In this document: positions 8,145 to 16,824 of the stretch, in pieces
Layout: each line of letters starts with the position of its first letter
Numbering within the stretch: position 1 is the first letter of the stretch
Assembly (NCBI RefSeq): GCF_036013525.1
Contig: NZ_CP107853.1
Location: forward strand, 9,176,001 to 9,240,000
Source of the DNA: Nonomuraea sp. NBC_00507
GTDB lineage: Bacteria > Actinomycetota > Actinomycetes > Streptosporangiales > Streptosporangiaceae
Length of the DNA stretch: 64,000 nt
Direction of reading: 5' to 3'
Notes under the pieces: model-generated
Databases searched by the model: none
What the model was told of the DNA's origin: nothing
What the model saw: the letters and a program-made list of their open reading frames with translations, nothing else
Translations under genes and position numbers: made by a program

Positions 8145-8987
8145 CTATGCGCGAACCACCGCCACGGTGCAGCGGGCGTGATGCAGCACGCCCCGGCTGA
8201 CCGAGCCCAGCAGCATCGAACTCAGAGCGCCGCGCCCATGCGAACCCACCACGAGCAGGTCCGCGCGCTCCGATGCATCGGTGAGCGCGTCCACCGGATG
8301 CGCGGACAGCGCCTCCTCGATGACCCTGACCTCGGGGTAGTCCTTGCTCAGCGCCGCCACCCGGTCCCTGACGAGCTGGTGCTGCGCCGTACGAACCTCG
8401 TCCATGTCGACAGCCGCCTCCGGCGCGAACGCGTGCACCGGCAACTGCCAGGCGTGCACCACCCGCAGCGCGCTGCCCCGGAGTTTGGCCTGCTCGAAGG
8501 CGTAGGCCAGCGCGGGCTCGCACTCGGCCGAGTCATCCACCCCCGCCACGACCTCCCCATGCACCGGCCGCAGGTCGCCGTGCACCACGACGACCGGGCA
8601 GTGCACGTGACCGGCGACGTGCATGCTGACCGATCCCAGGAGCGCGCCGGCGAACCCGCCCAGCCCGCGGCTGCCGACGACCAGCTCGGTGGCGTCCTTG
8701 GCCTGCTCGCGCAGGACCACGGCAGGCCTGCCTTCGATGTTGTGCGTCTCGACCTCGACTGTGGGCTGGCGCTCGCGGGCGAGCACCTCGGCCTCGCCCA
8801 GGACCCTGTCCCCATCGCGCAGCAGCCGATCAGGCGCGTCCGGAAGGGGATATCTGCCGATCTGGTACGAGTCTCGGTCCACCGCGTGCACGATCCGCAG
8901 CGGCAGGCGCATACGGAAAGCGTCGTTGACGGCCCACTCCACGGCGGCTCGCGCGCTCGCCGAGCCGTCCACTCCGACGATGATCAT
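8145..8987 (-). CDS. Universal stress protein, tandem Usp domains
   Basis: 280 residues built from two Usp domains (about 1-135 and 146-280). Each ends with the ATP-binding signature: GSRGLGGFAGALLGSVS in the first and GSHGRGALSSMLLGSVS in the second. The start MIIVGVDGSASARAAVEWAV is typical, and a good ribosome site (GGAGGACAG) precedes the ATG. Such proteins accompany redox or hypoxia stress regulons in actinobacteria. The divergent neighbour is a decayed PNPOx-family gene, which often sits near Usp genes in these regulons. Exact role unknown. Confidence 0.93.
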   Translation of the reverse strand: MIIVGVDGSASARAAVEWAVNDAFRMRLPLRIVHAVDRDSYQIGRYPLPDAPDRLLRDGDRVLGEAEVLARERQPTVEVETHNIEGRPAVVLREQAKDATELVVGSRGLGGFAGALLGSVSMHVAGHVHCPVVVVHGDLRPVHGEVVAGVDDSAECEPALAYAFEQAKLRGSALRVVHAWQLPVHAFAPEAAVDMDEVRTAQHQLVRDRVAALSKDYPEVRVIEEALSAHPVDALTDASERADLLVVGSHGRGALSSMLLGSVSRGVLHHARCTVAVVRA

Positions 8988-9136
8988 GATCTGTCCTCCT
9001 TCGTCCCGGTTCTCATCGCACCGTGCCCTCTCCTACCCGGCGCAGGGCCGGAGGTCAGTTCCTCAAGGGCCGAAGGGCCCTGTCTGCCGCAGGCATCCCC
9101 TAAGTAGCTTCATGAGCGACAGACCAGGGAGGAAAC

Positions 9137-9441
9137 ATGGAAGTCCTCGACCGCGAGGAGTGCCATCGTCTTCCGCACGGCCTACGGCGGCCCCATGGAC
9201 CAGGACCTGCGTACGGGCTCGAAGGCGTGGAGATCAAGATCGGCTTTCAGATGGACCGCCTCGACGAGACCCGGCAGGAGGCTGGAGCGTCTTCATCCAG
9301 GGCCCCGCCCATCACGTGCCGGAGGACGAGGTTGCCAAGGTGGCCGAGGCCGGCGTGACCCCGTGGGCCGGAGGCGAGCGCCACCTGTACATCCGCATCA
9401 TCCCGCACCAGATCACTGGCCGCCGCGTGCGGGGCCTCTGA
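9137..9441 (+). pseudogene. Pyridoxamine 5'-phosphate oxidase-like flavin-binding protein, decayed
   Basis: Three frames have to be joined to read the protein. A normal start with ribosome site (GGGAGGAAAC) gives MEVLDREEC. The sequence then jumps to IVFRTAYGGPMDQDLRTGSK in another frame, returns to VEIKIGFQMDRLDETRQEAG, and ends as WSVFIQGPAHHVPEDEVAKV plus TPWAGGERHLYIRIIPHQIT. These are the landmarks of actinobacterial PNPOx-family proteins of about 140 residues. An internal deletion of roughly 30-40 residues follows MEVLDREEC, and there are at least two frameshifts. The gene cannot make the intact protein. FMN binding is known for the family only. Confidence 0.75.
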
Positions 9442-9661
9442 CTCGCGCGCAGGCCCACGCCGGTTGCCGTTGGGCCGCTCCGGCATCGTCGGCCCTGACG
9501 GCGTATCAAGAGCCGCCGTACCCCACTGGTCCAGTGGTCACCGCCAACGTCGCACGACGGGGATTATCTGGTCTGGACTTATTCGGCGTAGGTGAGAACG
9601 CGAGCGACCGCCCAGGCGTTGTTGGTGGAGGCGTGCGCGACGGCGCCGGACGCGGCCCGGT

Positions 9662-9754
9662 TTACGTCCGTGGACGCATGGCCTCGGGCAGCCGGTCGAT
9701 CTGCCCGCTGCGCACGTAGTCGTCGTACTCGTGCAGCCCGTGGCTGTGCACGTG
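9662..9754 (-). pseudogene. C-terminal part of gene split by the IS200/IS605 element
   Basis: The frame HVHSHGLHEYDDYVRSGQID ends RLPEAMRPRT and a stop. It begins at a CACGTG hexamer that occurs again on the far side of the insertion sequence, at 11632-11637, in the same codon phase. Joining the two sides gives one continuous frame of about 169 codons. The family is not recognised. Confidence 0.55.
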
Positions 9755-9900
9755 GGCGCTTTGACGTGCTCCTCCACATGAATGAGTGTGGAGGATTCCT
9801 GTGCTGCTTACGCAGCAGCTCGCGGCGCGGGTGCGGGCGAGACTGTGGGACAGGATGCTTGACGCTTCACAGGCCCCGGTATCCCGGAGTCTCCACGTCC
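9755..9900 (-). ncRNA. Predicted omega/reRNA of TnpB
   Basis: TnpB nucleases use a right-end RNA that overlaps the 3' end of tnpB and runs out of the element, with the flanking host DNA acting as guide. Here the structured segment would include the hairpin around the tnpB stop (GCTGC-TTAC-GCAGC, 9804-9817) and the right-end stem at 9771-9794. The guide would be the host bases just below 9755. Position is inferred from the family; the RNA boundaries are not visible in sequence. Confidence 0.4.
9771..9794 (-). repeat. Right-end hairpin of the IS element
   Basis: CCTCCACA (9771-9778) and TGTGGAGG (9787-9794) form a perfect stem around an eight-base loop. In IS200/IS605 elements such an imperfect or perfect palindrome near each end is bound by TnpA. 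On the minus strand TCAA follows a few bases further out (9764-9761), similar to cleavage motifs of the family. Confidence 0.65.
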
Positions 9901-11121
9901 TGTGACCGCCCGTCCGGCGGCAAAGTTGTACCGATGAAGCTGGTTTCGGGCGGCGTTGGTATCGGCGTTGCCGATCCATCCGCACGCCAGGTTCTTGCAC
10001 GCGAACCGCGACTGCGTTTCGCGAGATCCTGCAGTGGTGGTGTGGCAGCGGTGGCACTCTTGGCTGGTGCCGTGCGGGCGGACCTTGGCGACCACGCCGC
10101 CGCGGTCGGCGCTCTTATAAGTGAGGAACTGCACCGTTCGGCCCCACGCCTCGCCCGCGATCGAGCGATTCAGGCCCCGCTTTTGGGCGACGCCGGCCCC
10201 CGGCTCCTGCGCGGTCCCGGACGCCGAGGCCATCATGTCGGTGATTTTCAGGTCTTCGACCACGATCGCGCTGAACCGCCGCGCGAGGTCGATCGTGCTC
10301 TGATGCTGCCAGTCGACGGCTCGGCGCTTGGCTATCGCGCGGAGCCGGGCGATCTGGTCGTAGGTGCGGCGTTCCCGGTTGGAGACCGGGGCGCCTTTCT
10401 CGCGGGTGGCACGCTGACGGGCGCTTTTGCGCTCCAGACGCAAGAGCCGCTCGCTCTGCCCGCTGGAGAGCCACGGGCCGTGCCGAAAGTGTTCCCCGTT
10501 GGACAGGGCGAGGGGGACCGTGATGCCTCGATCCATGCCGGCCTTCGGCCCGGTATGCGGGACGGGCGCGGATACGAGCAGCTCGATACGGAAGACGATG
10601 TTCCATCCGTGGGCTTGTTTCACCAGGCGAGCCCCGGTGACCCTGCCGGGTGGTCCGCCCTTGGTGACACCGGGCAGATCCTTTGTCCAGCGGAACTTCA
10701 CCCGCCCGAGTTTGGGCAGGTTCACCGCGCCCCACCTGCGGTTGATCCGGGTGATCTGCAAGTCGCGGGCCTGGGGGACGTCCACGGCCATCCGGGAGGA
10801 GAACCGGCCCTTGAACGTCGGGCGCTTGGCCGGGTGGTCGGGGTTGAAGTAGTTCGCCCACGCCTGCCGGTAGGACTTCAGCACGGCTTGCGCGGCCTGA
10901 GCGGGCAGTTGCCCCATCCACTCGATCTCGTGGCGGGCTTGCCGAATCGCCGCATCGCACTCCTTCAGGGAGGCGAACCGGCCCTGGCGGAAGGTCGTGA
11001 ACTCATGGAGCAGATTCCACAAGGCACGCGCGGTGTGCGCTTGACCGTCCAAAACGGCCACCTGGGCCGGACTGAGGTCGAGTCGCGCCACGTGCGCACG
11101 AGTCCGCTTCACCTTCTCCAC
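9808..11121 (-). CDS. tnpB: TnpB, RNA-guided nuclease of IS200/IS605
   Basis: 437 residues, full length for actinobacterial TnpB. RuvC-like catalytic parts are present: GMDRGITVPLALS (first Asp), IVVEDLKITDM (Glu) and GNADTNAARN (last Asp). Between them sits a four-cysteine zinc finger (CHRCH, then CKNLACGW). The N-terminal part (about 1-190) is the HTH and wedge region with KFRWTKDLPG. TnpB cleaves DNA at sites matching its guide RNA and helps keep the element in the genome. The stop codon lies inside a small hairpin. The insertion carrying it has disrupted a host gene. Confidence 0.93.
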   Translation of the reverse strand: MEKVKRTRAHVARLDLSPAQVAVLDGQAHTARALWNLLHEFTTFRQGRFASLKECDAAIRQARHEIEWMGQLPAQAAQAVLKSYRQAWANYFNPDHPAKRPTFKGRFSSRMAVDVPQARDLQITRINRRWGAVNLPKLGRVKFRWTKDLPGVTKGGPPGRVTGARLVKQAHGWNIVFRIELLVSAPVPHTGPKAGMDRGITVPLALSNGEHFRHGPWLSSGQSERLLRLERKSARQRATREKGAPVSNRERRTYDQIARLRAIAKRRAVDWQHQSTIDLARRFSAIVVEDLKITDMMASASGTAQEPGAGVAQKRGLNRSIAGEAWGRTVQFLTYKSADRGGVVAKVRPHGTSQECHRCHTTTAGSRETQSRFACKNLACGWIGNADTNAARNQLHRYNFAAGRAVTGRGDSGIPGPVKRQASCPTVSPAPAPRAAA

Positions 11122-11144
11122 ACACTGATCATATCCTTTGGTTT

Positions 11145-11573
11145 ATGTCACCGCGCTGGAATCCGAACCCCGATGTGAGAACGGGACGACATGTCGTCTA
11201 CCACCTCCATGCCCATTTGGTCTTCGTCACAAAGTACCGGCGTGGGGTGTTCACCGACGAGATGCTGATCCGCTGCGAGGAACTCATGCGCGAGGTATGC
11301 GCCGACTTCGAGGTCGAACTGCGCGAGTTCAACGGCGAGCACGACCACGTCCACCTGCTGGTCCACTACCCGCCCAAGGTCGCCCTGTCCAAACTCGTCA
11401 ACTCACTGAAAGGGGTCTCGGCTCGGATGCTTCGCAAGGAATACAGCGCACACGTGCGCAAACACCTCTGGGGCGGACATTTCTGGTCCGGTTCCTACTT
11501 CGCCGGATCGGTCGGCGGCGCGCCGCTCACCGTACTCAAGCAGTACATCGAGCAGCAGAAACGACCCGTGTGA
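11145..11573 (+). CDS. tnpA: TnpA, Y1 HUH transposase
   Basis: 142 residues, the usual IS200/IS605 TnpA length. The HUH motif is seen in EHDHVHLLVHYPP, and the catalytic tyrosine in LKQYIEQQ near the C-terminus. VYHLHAHLVFVTKYRRGVF is the family-typical N-terminal strand. It acts on single-stranded ends of the element by 'peel and paste' transposition. It is divergent from tnpB with 23 bases between start codons. It appears intact. Confidence 0.95.
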   Translation: MSPRWNPNPDVRTGRHVVYHLHAHLVFVTKYRRGVFTDEMLIRCEELMREVCADFEVELREFNGEHDHVHLLVHYPPKVALSKLVNSLKGVSARMLRKEYSAHVRKHLWGGHFWSGSYFAGSVGGAPLTVLKQYIEQQKRPV

Positions 11574-11631
11574 GTGAAGCCGCCGACAAACCTGAAAGGT
11601 CAGGGCACACTCGCGCCCTAGCGGGCACTCC

Positions 11632-12054
11632 CACGTGCGCCTTCACCCCGGCGTAAACGCCGGAGCACTGGCCCACATTCTGGTAGACGTCGAAGCCCTT
11701 GGCGGCGTTCGCGAAAAGCTGATCGGCGATCTCGTCGTCCAAGTCCTTGAACGCCTTGATGACCTTGCGCAGCCGCTCGCCGTCGGAGTCGAGCACGCCG
11801 ATGAAGATCTCGGCGAGACTGTCGGCGGAGGCCTGGACGGACGCGTGCGCCGAGCCGGCCTCCGTGGCCTTGGACGTGTTGCCGAACGCGTTGGACCCCG
11901 GCACGCTCGGCACCGGCACGTAGGTGACGGCTCCCGGGCTGTCGGAGAGCGCCTTGCGCCCCTCCTCCACGGCGGTGCGCGCCCCGTCCACCTCGTCGGC
12001 CAGCTTGCCCACAGGGCCGAACTTCATGCCCGCCTCAATGCCCATGGTCATCAA
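11632..12054 (-). pseudogene. N-terminal part of gene split by the IS200/IS605 element
   Basis: 141 codons from the ATG at 12054 (other ATGs at 12051 is not in frame; 12045 is a possible start, MGIEAGMK) up to the CACGTG next to the element. The protein has a helical N-terminus (KLADEVDGARTAVEEGRKAL), a proline/valine linker, a second helical part (VIKAFKDLDDEIADQLFANA) and one Cys in QNVGQCSGVY. It has no signal peptide or membrane segment. The shape is reminiscent of small ESX/WXG-type secreted proteins, but no WXG motif is present and I do not assign a family. The intact protein would be about 169 residues together with 9662-9748. Confidence 0.5.
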
Positions 12055-12255
12055 CTTTACCGATTACCACGCGAATGAGCAGTGGTTCGGCATTTTCCGG
12101 CTTGCCACCGAGATCCACCTCGAACGGGCTGATCGACGCGATCGTCGCGCTGTGGCAGGCACCGGTCACGAACGGCACGTGACCACACAGCGATCTACGC
12201 TTCCGGCCGAGACGAACTCGCCGCGAAACCTGAATGTTGTACCGCCGACATGCCG

Positions 12256-12303
12256 TTGACACGTCTCCGTCAAGAGATCTACGATTCGGTCGAATCGATT
12301 CGC
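12256..12303 (+). promoter_or_regulatory. Promoter and LacI-type operator of the secreted glycosidase
   Basis: TTGACA (12256-12261) and TACGAT (12280-12285) are a near-consensus sigma-70 type promoter with an 18-base spacer. Immediately downstream, around the expected start of transcription, is GTCGAATCGATTCGC (12289-12303) with the palindromic core CGAATCGATTCG. A second, weaker copy, CGAATCGGTTCA, is at 12370-12381. The same motif occurs in the ABC operon promoter, near the LacI gene and at 20466. Confidence 0.75.
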
Positions 12304-12441
12304 TATGCGGTGCCCTACATCAGGCGACCATCCGAGTTCACGACCAAGTTGCCCCACTCTTCATGCGCTCGAATCGGTTCACCGATGTCACGCGTTCGTG
12401 GTCCTTCTGCCTCCCTCACCCCCACTTCCGGAGGAGCCACC

Positions 12442-14277
12442 ATGATGACGACCCCCCAACAGCCGCCCAGCAGACGGCTTACCTCCGTCGCCCGCATCCT
12501 GGTCGGGATGCTCATCGCCGTCGTCCCGGCCATCCCGACGCCGGCGCACGCCGCGGACGAGTCCATCAGCGTCGACTTCGCCGTAGCCGGCGGCACCCCG
12601 ACCTACCGCGCGTCCGGGTGGATCTACGGCATGACGGAGAACGCCTCCGGGCCGGCAGACCACTTCTTCCGCGACGTGAAGTTCCGCTCCATGCGCGCCG
12701 GTGGCGCCCAGCTCGGCTCACCCGGCGGCTGGGTGTCCGGCGCCTACGAGCGACGGTGGAACGCAACGCTGGCCCAGGCCCGTCGTACGATCGCGCTAGG
12801 CGGCCAGTTCATCATCCTCCCGCACGACCTGTGGGGGGCGGACGGCTACCCGATCTCGCGATTTCCGGGCGACAACGGCAACTGGTCCGACTACGACGCC
12901 TTCCTCACTCGCCTGATCAACGACGTGCGGTCGGCCGGGATCACCGTGCAGTGGGACATCTGGAACGAACCGAACATCTCCTTGTTCTGGAATCGTCCGC
13001 AGGCGCAGTATCTCGAGCTGTGGCGCCGCAGTCACCAGCGCATCCGCGCCGCGTTCCCGAACCACCTGATCGTCGGCCCCAGCTGCGCCTGCGTGCCCTC
13101 CACCACGTACGCCTGGTGGAACGCCTACCTCGACTTCGTCCGCGCCAACAACGTCGTCCCCGACATCATCAGCTGGCATTCCCTCCCCGGCGACCCGGTG
13201 GCCAACGTGGCGGCCGCCAATACGACCCTCGACTCGCGCGGCATCCCGCACCCGCGCCCGTACCAGATCAACGAATACGGCGCCTCCAACGAGCAGAACC
13301 CAGGAGACGGGTCGTGGTACATCGCTCGACTCGAGCGGGCAGGCGCCGACGGCCTGCGGGCGAACTGGGCGAGCGCGGGCAACCTGCACAACGATCTGGG
13401 CAACCTGCTCGTCCGTAACAGCGCGGGCCAGCACCTGCCCAAGGGCGAATGGTGGGTCTACCGCTTCTATGCCTCCCAGACCGGCCAGATCGTGTCCGTG
13501 ACCCCGAGCGTGTCCTACGACGCCTTCGCCACCAAGGCGACCGGCGTGGCCAAAATCCTGGTGGGCGGCGGCGGGACGACCGGCAACATCGCCGTCGATC
13601 TGCGCCGCCTCGACACCATCAGCGGCATCGTGCAGAACAACCAGGTCCGCGCGGTCGTGCAGCGCATCCCGTACAACGGCAGCGGCGCGGTCCAGGGGCC
13701 GATCACCGTCCAGAACACGGTCCTGGCGCTGTCCGGCAACGCCGTCAGGCTGAACCTGCCGCACACCAACGCCGACGAGACGTTCACCGTTACGCTGCTG
13801 CCGCCGTCGGACGGCGGCTTCCAGTCCGTGGCGGTCGCGCAACATTCCCAGCAGTGCCTGGACAACACCAACCTGAGCACGGCCGACGGCAACGTGCAGC
13901 AGCAGTTTTACTGCGAGGGCGGAGACCAGCAGTTGTGGAACTTCCGGCCGGTCGCCGGCGTGGCGAACACCTACACGCTGGTCAACCAGCACAGTGCTAA
14001 GTGCCTCGAGGTCGGCGCGGCGTCCGTGGCCGACGGCGCGCCGATAAGCCAGCGGGCCTGCGCCGGCGGAGCGCAGAACCAGCAGTTCACCCTCCGCAAG
14101 GTCACCTACGGGGGTAACGACCCCCGCGACTACCAGCTCGTCGCCCGCCACAGTGGCAAGTGCGTCGACGTCAGCACGATCTCGACCGCGCCTCGCGCTC
14201 CCATCCACCAGTGGACCTGCAACCCGGTAGGCCAAGCCAGTCCGCTCAACCAAACCTGGCGACTCTGGGGCCGTTGA
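12442..14277 (+). CDS. Secreted glycoside hydrolase with C-terminal ricin-type CBM
   Basis: 611 residues. A signal peptide (about 1-36) ends at PTPAHA. The catalytic domain is a TIM-barrel of clan-A type: WDIWNEPNI places a probable acid/base Glu at residue 176, and INEYGASNEQ a probable nucleophile Glu at 278. The pattern resembles GH39-like enzymes. A ricin B-type lectin domain (CBM13) fills about 459-611, with repeated QxW-type motifs (QQLWNF, NQTWRLW). GGAGGAG precedes two ATGs (12442 and 12445); either may be used. It would be exported to cleave a polysaccharide or glycoside; the substrate is not evident. The LacI-type operator upstream ties it to the sugar importer at 16018-19065. Confidence 0.85.
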   Translation: MMTTPQQPPSRRLTSVARILVGMLIAVVPAIPTPAHAADESISVDFAVAGGTPTYRASGWIYGMTENASGPADHFFRDVKFRSMRAGGAQLGSPGGWVSGAYERRWNATLAQARRTIALGGQFIILPHDLWGADGYPISRFPGDNGNWSDYDAFLTRLINDVRSAGITVQWDIWNEPNISLFWNRPQAQYLELWRRSHQRIRAAFPNHLIVGPSCACVPSTTYAWWNAYLDFVRANNVVPDIISWHSLPGDPVANVAAANTTLDSRGIPHPRPYQINEYGASNEQNPGDGSWYIARLERAGADGLRANWASAGNLHNDLGNLLVRNSAGQHLPKGEWWVYRFYASQTGQIVSVTPSVSYDAFATKATGVAKILVGGGGTTGNIAVDLRRLDTISGIVQNNQVRAVVQRIPYNGSGAVQGPITVQNTVLALSGNAVRLNLPHTNADETFTVTLLPPSDGGFQSVAVAQHSQQCLDNTNLSTADGNVQQQFYCEGGDQQLWNFRPVAGVANTYTLVNQHSAKCLEVGAASVADGAPISQRACAGGAQNQQFTLRKVTYGGNDPRDYQLVARHSGKCVDVSTISTAPRAPIHQWTCNPVGQASPLNQTWRLWGR

Positions 14278-14329
14278 CGGCGCCGCTCTCGGCAACCGTC
14301 CGCGCCTGCCTCTCCTGTCAACAGCGCGA

Positions 14330-16000
14330 TCAGGTGCTGCTTCGCCGCTCGTGGGCGGCGGCGAGGATGAGGTAGGCGCTGGCCGTCCAGGTGTAAGCCC
14401 GGTCGCGTAGCCCCTCCCCGGTGCGGGCGTCGAAGTTCTCGGCGAAGCCGGACTTCTCGCACAGCTTGCGGAAGCGAGCGCTGATCTCATCGGCGAGGTC
14501 GGTGTATCCGGCGCGGCGCAGGCCATCCTCGATGAGGACGGTCGAGGGCGCCCAGATCGGGCCTCGCCAGTAGCCGTCGTCCTGGTAGTGCTCGGAGGCA
14601 GGCAGCTCGGTGGCGGGTCCGAATGCGGTCAGGTGCCTCTCGATCCCGGCGGCCAGGGCGGCGCGGACGGGTTCGGGCAGTTCGTCGCCAAGCACGATCG
14701 GCATGAGGTCGAGCAGGCTGGAGCTGGGCCAGGTCCGTGCCGAATGGGCGCTGCGGGCGACGAACCGTTCGCCGTCCCATAGTTCGGCGAGCAAGGCGTC
14801 GCGCATCCGGTCGGCCTGTTCCGTCCATCGGGCGGCCGCGCCCGGGTCGGTGGCCAGGCGGGCGAGCTCGCGCATCTGGAGGACGAGGAAGGCGGCCAGG
14901 TCGGCGGTCTCGACGACGCGCTCGGTGTCGAAGGTGGTGGCGTTGTCCCAGCCGCTGTCGTTGCCGTGCTGGTAGTGCGGCAGTTCGTGGCCGGGTGCGC
15001 GACGGGCCGTCAGCCAGAAGGTGGTCCAGCGTTCCAGCAGCCGGTACGTGTCCACCGGCTCGGGCAGCGGCGGAAGGTGGCGCAGGGCCCAGCCGTGGAT
15101 GGGTGGTTTGACGAAGTTGTAGAGGATCTCGGAGTGGGTGACGGAGTCGGGCAGCGCGCCGGCGGCGTCCTGGTGGTCGAAGGGGAGGCGGTACTGGTCC
15201 CATGCCAGGCCGGGCAGGCCGTCGGCGACGGCGATGGCGTTGAAGCAGTGGTCCCAGCTCCACACCTTGTTCATCCAGTGCTTGGACATGAGCACGGCCG
15301 GCCGGGTGACGAACCCGGCCGGGCGCACGGTGGCCGACCACAGCACGTAGGCGGCCAGCTCGGCGGCGGGCGTGCGGTCGCTGCGCCAGGGCGCGACCGC
15401 CGCGGCGAACGCGTCGAACTCGGCCCGTGCGGCCTTGACCACCTGCTCGAAGGGGTCCGTGCTCGCGTAGGGGGCGCGGGCGGTTTCGTACTCCTCGATG
15501 GCGATCTCCCACGCGCCGCTCAGGACGACGCCGCGTTCGGCGGTGCGCAGCGCCTGCGCGCCGAGCTGCTCGGCCTGCCCGCTGAGGAGGGTGATCCGGT
15601 AGCGGCGGCCGGTCTGGTAGACGGTGAAGACGGACGATCCGTCGACGGGGTCCTGATAGAAGTACGGGCCGCTGAACGGCGTCAGGACCGGGTCGGCGGC
15701 CACCAGCCGGAGCCCGAGACCGCGGCCGCGCACGCGTACCGTGTCGACGCTCTCGTAGGCGAGGTCGATCCGGCCGTCGCCGTCGTTCCAGGTGAGCTGG
15801 TGCGGGGTGGCCGTGATCGCGGCCTCGGCGTCGGGGATCAGCCGCAGGATGGGGTGCATGCCGGTCTGGTGAGAGACCAGGTGCACGTCCTCGGCGTAGG
15901 TCTTCTCCGCCACCACGGGCGAGAAGCCGAACCACGAACCGTGGTAGCTGAACGGGATTTCCCGTAGGGAGAACACCGGGCCGGAGGCGGCGACGGTCAT
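14330..16000 (-). CDS. MGH1/GH63-like alpha-glycoside hydrolase
   Basis: 556 residues, no signal peptide, so cytoplasmic. The (alpha/alpha)6-barrel part shows clan GH-G-like signatures: NKVWSWDHCFNAIAVADGLP, GNDSGWDNATTFDT, the hallmark YWRGPIWAPSTVLIEDGL and GFAENFDARTGEG. The first 200 residues form a beta-rich domain. Family members cleave alpha-glucosides, or glucosyl/mannosyl-glycerate and similar compounds. It is the last gene of the SBP-permease-permease operon, 17 bases after the second permease, so it probably hydrolyses the imported sugar. The start at 16000 has an AAGGGA ribosome site. Confidence 0.82.
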   Translation of the reverse strand: MTVAASGPVFSLREIPFSYHGSWFGFSPVVAEKTYAEDVHLVSHQTGMHPILRLIPDAEAAITATPHQLTWNDGDGRIDLAYESVDTVRVRGRGLGLRLVAADPVLTPFSGPYFYQDPVDGSSVFTVYQTGRRYRITLLSGQAEQLGAQALRTAERGVVLSGAWEIAIEEYETARAPYASTDPFEQVVKAARAEFDAFAAAVAPWRSDRTPAAELAAYVLWSATVRPAGFVTRPAVLMSKHWMNKVWSWDHCFNAIAVADGLPGLAWDQYRLPFDHQDAAGALPDSVTHSEILYNFVKPPIHGWALRHLPPLPEPVDTYRLLERWTTFWLTARRAPGHELPHYQHGNDSGWDNATTFDTERVVETADLAAFLVLQMRELARLATDPGAAARWTEQADRMRDALLAELWDGERFVARSAHSARTWPSSSLLDLMPIVLGDELPEPVRAALAAGIERHLTAFGPATELPASEHYQDDGYWRGPIWAPSTVLIEDGLRRAGYTDLADEISARFRKLCEKSGFAENFDARTGEGLRDRAYTWTASAYLILAAAHERRSST

Positions 16001-16017
16001 GAAGTGAGGGTCCCTTC

Positions 16018-16824
16018 TCAATCTTTGACAGCGCCGGCGGTGACGCCGGCGGCGACGTAGCGTTGGGCGACGACGAGCAGGATGGTCGCCGGGATGGAGG
16101 CGATCACGGCGGTGGCCATGATGGCGTTCCACTCCTGGTTGTTGTTGCCGATGTAGTGGTAGATGCCGAGGGTGATCGGCTGGTGGTCGCCGCCCTGGTC
16201 GAGGGTGCTGGCGAAGATGAAGTCCGACCACGCCCACAGGAACGCGAACAGCGACACCGTGATGAGCGAGTTGCGGCTGACCGGCAGCACGATCGACCAG
16301 AACGTGCGCACCACACCGGCGCCGTCGGTGCGGGCGGCCTGCAGTAGCTCCTCGGGGATGCCGGACATGAACGTGGTGAGGATCAGCACCGCGAACGGCA
16401 CGGCGAGGGTGGAGTCGGCCACGATGAGCCCGGGAACGGTGTTGAGCACGCCGGCGCTGAGGAAGATGGCGTAGAAGCCCATCGCCATGATGATCCCGGG
16501 GATCATCTGCGCGATCAGCAGCACGAAACTCAGCACTCCGCCACCTCGCGGGCGCAGCTTGGCCAGCGAGTACGCGGCCGGCGCCGCGAGCAGCAGCGTC
16601 AGCGCCACCGTGCCCAGCCCGACCACCAGGCTCACGCCCAGGTAGGGAAGCTGCTGGTCCAGCACCGCCCGGTAGCCCTCCAGCGTGCCGTCGACCGGGA
16701 ACCAGTTCGGCGGGCTTTTGCGCATGTCGGTGTCCCGGGTGAAGGACACGTTGATCATCCAGTAGACCGGGAACAACATCACGCCGGTCAGCACCAGGCC
16801 GACCGCGGTCTTCCAGTGCCTCAT
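16018..16824 (-). CDS. Sugar ABC importer permease (MalG type)
   Basis: 268 residues, about six membrane helices. The EAA loop (PEELLQAARTDGAGVVRTFW) contacts the ATPase. MRHWKTAVGLVLTGVMLFPV and YWMINVSFTRDTDM match the start of CUT1 carbohydrate permeases. The ATG overlaps the stop of the first permease (ATGA). No ATPase gene is in the operon; a shared MsiK-type ATPase elsewhere is the usual actinobacterial solution. Confidence 0.93.
   Translation of the reverse strand: MRHWKTAVGLVLTGVMLFPVYWMINVSFTRDTDMRKSPPNWFPVDGTLEGYRAVLDQQLPYLGVSLVVGLGTVALTLLLAAPAAYSLAKLRPRGGGVLSFVLLIAQMIPGIIMAMGFYAIFLSAGVLNTVPGLIVADSTLAVPFAVLILTTFMSGIPEELLQAARTDGAGVVRTFWSIVLPVSRNSLITVSLFAFLWAWSDFIFASTLDQGGDHQPITLGIYHYIGNNNQEWNAIMATAVIASIPATILLVVAQRYVAAGVTAGAVKD

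Larger units (their letters stand above)
9755..11631. mobile_element. IS200/IS605-family insertion sequence (tnpA + tnpB)
   Basis: About 1.88 kb with divergent tnpB (minus) and tnpA (plus), the IS605 layout. The element interrupts a minus-strand gene and both flanks carry CACGTG in phase. I placed the ends at these hexamers; the exact ends are inferred, since this family makes no target duplication and cuts beside a short target motif. Subterminal hairpins are present: a perfect 8-bp stem at 9771-9794 on the tnpB side, and a GCCC-GCTA-GGGC hairpin near 11617-11628 on the tnpA side. Both genes look intact, so the element may be active. Confidence 0.85.

Noticed and set aside
12250..12441. Upstream ATG extending the glycosidase by 64 residues
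   Set aside because: This stretch contains the promoter and operators, and the signal peptide plus GGAGGAG place the start at 12442/12445.
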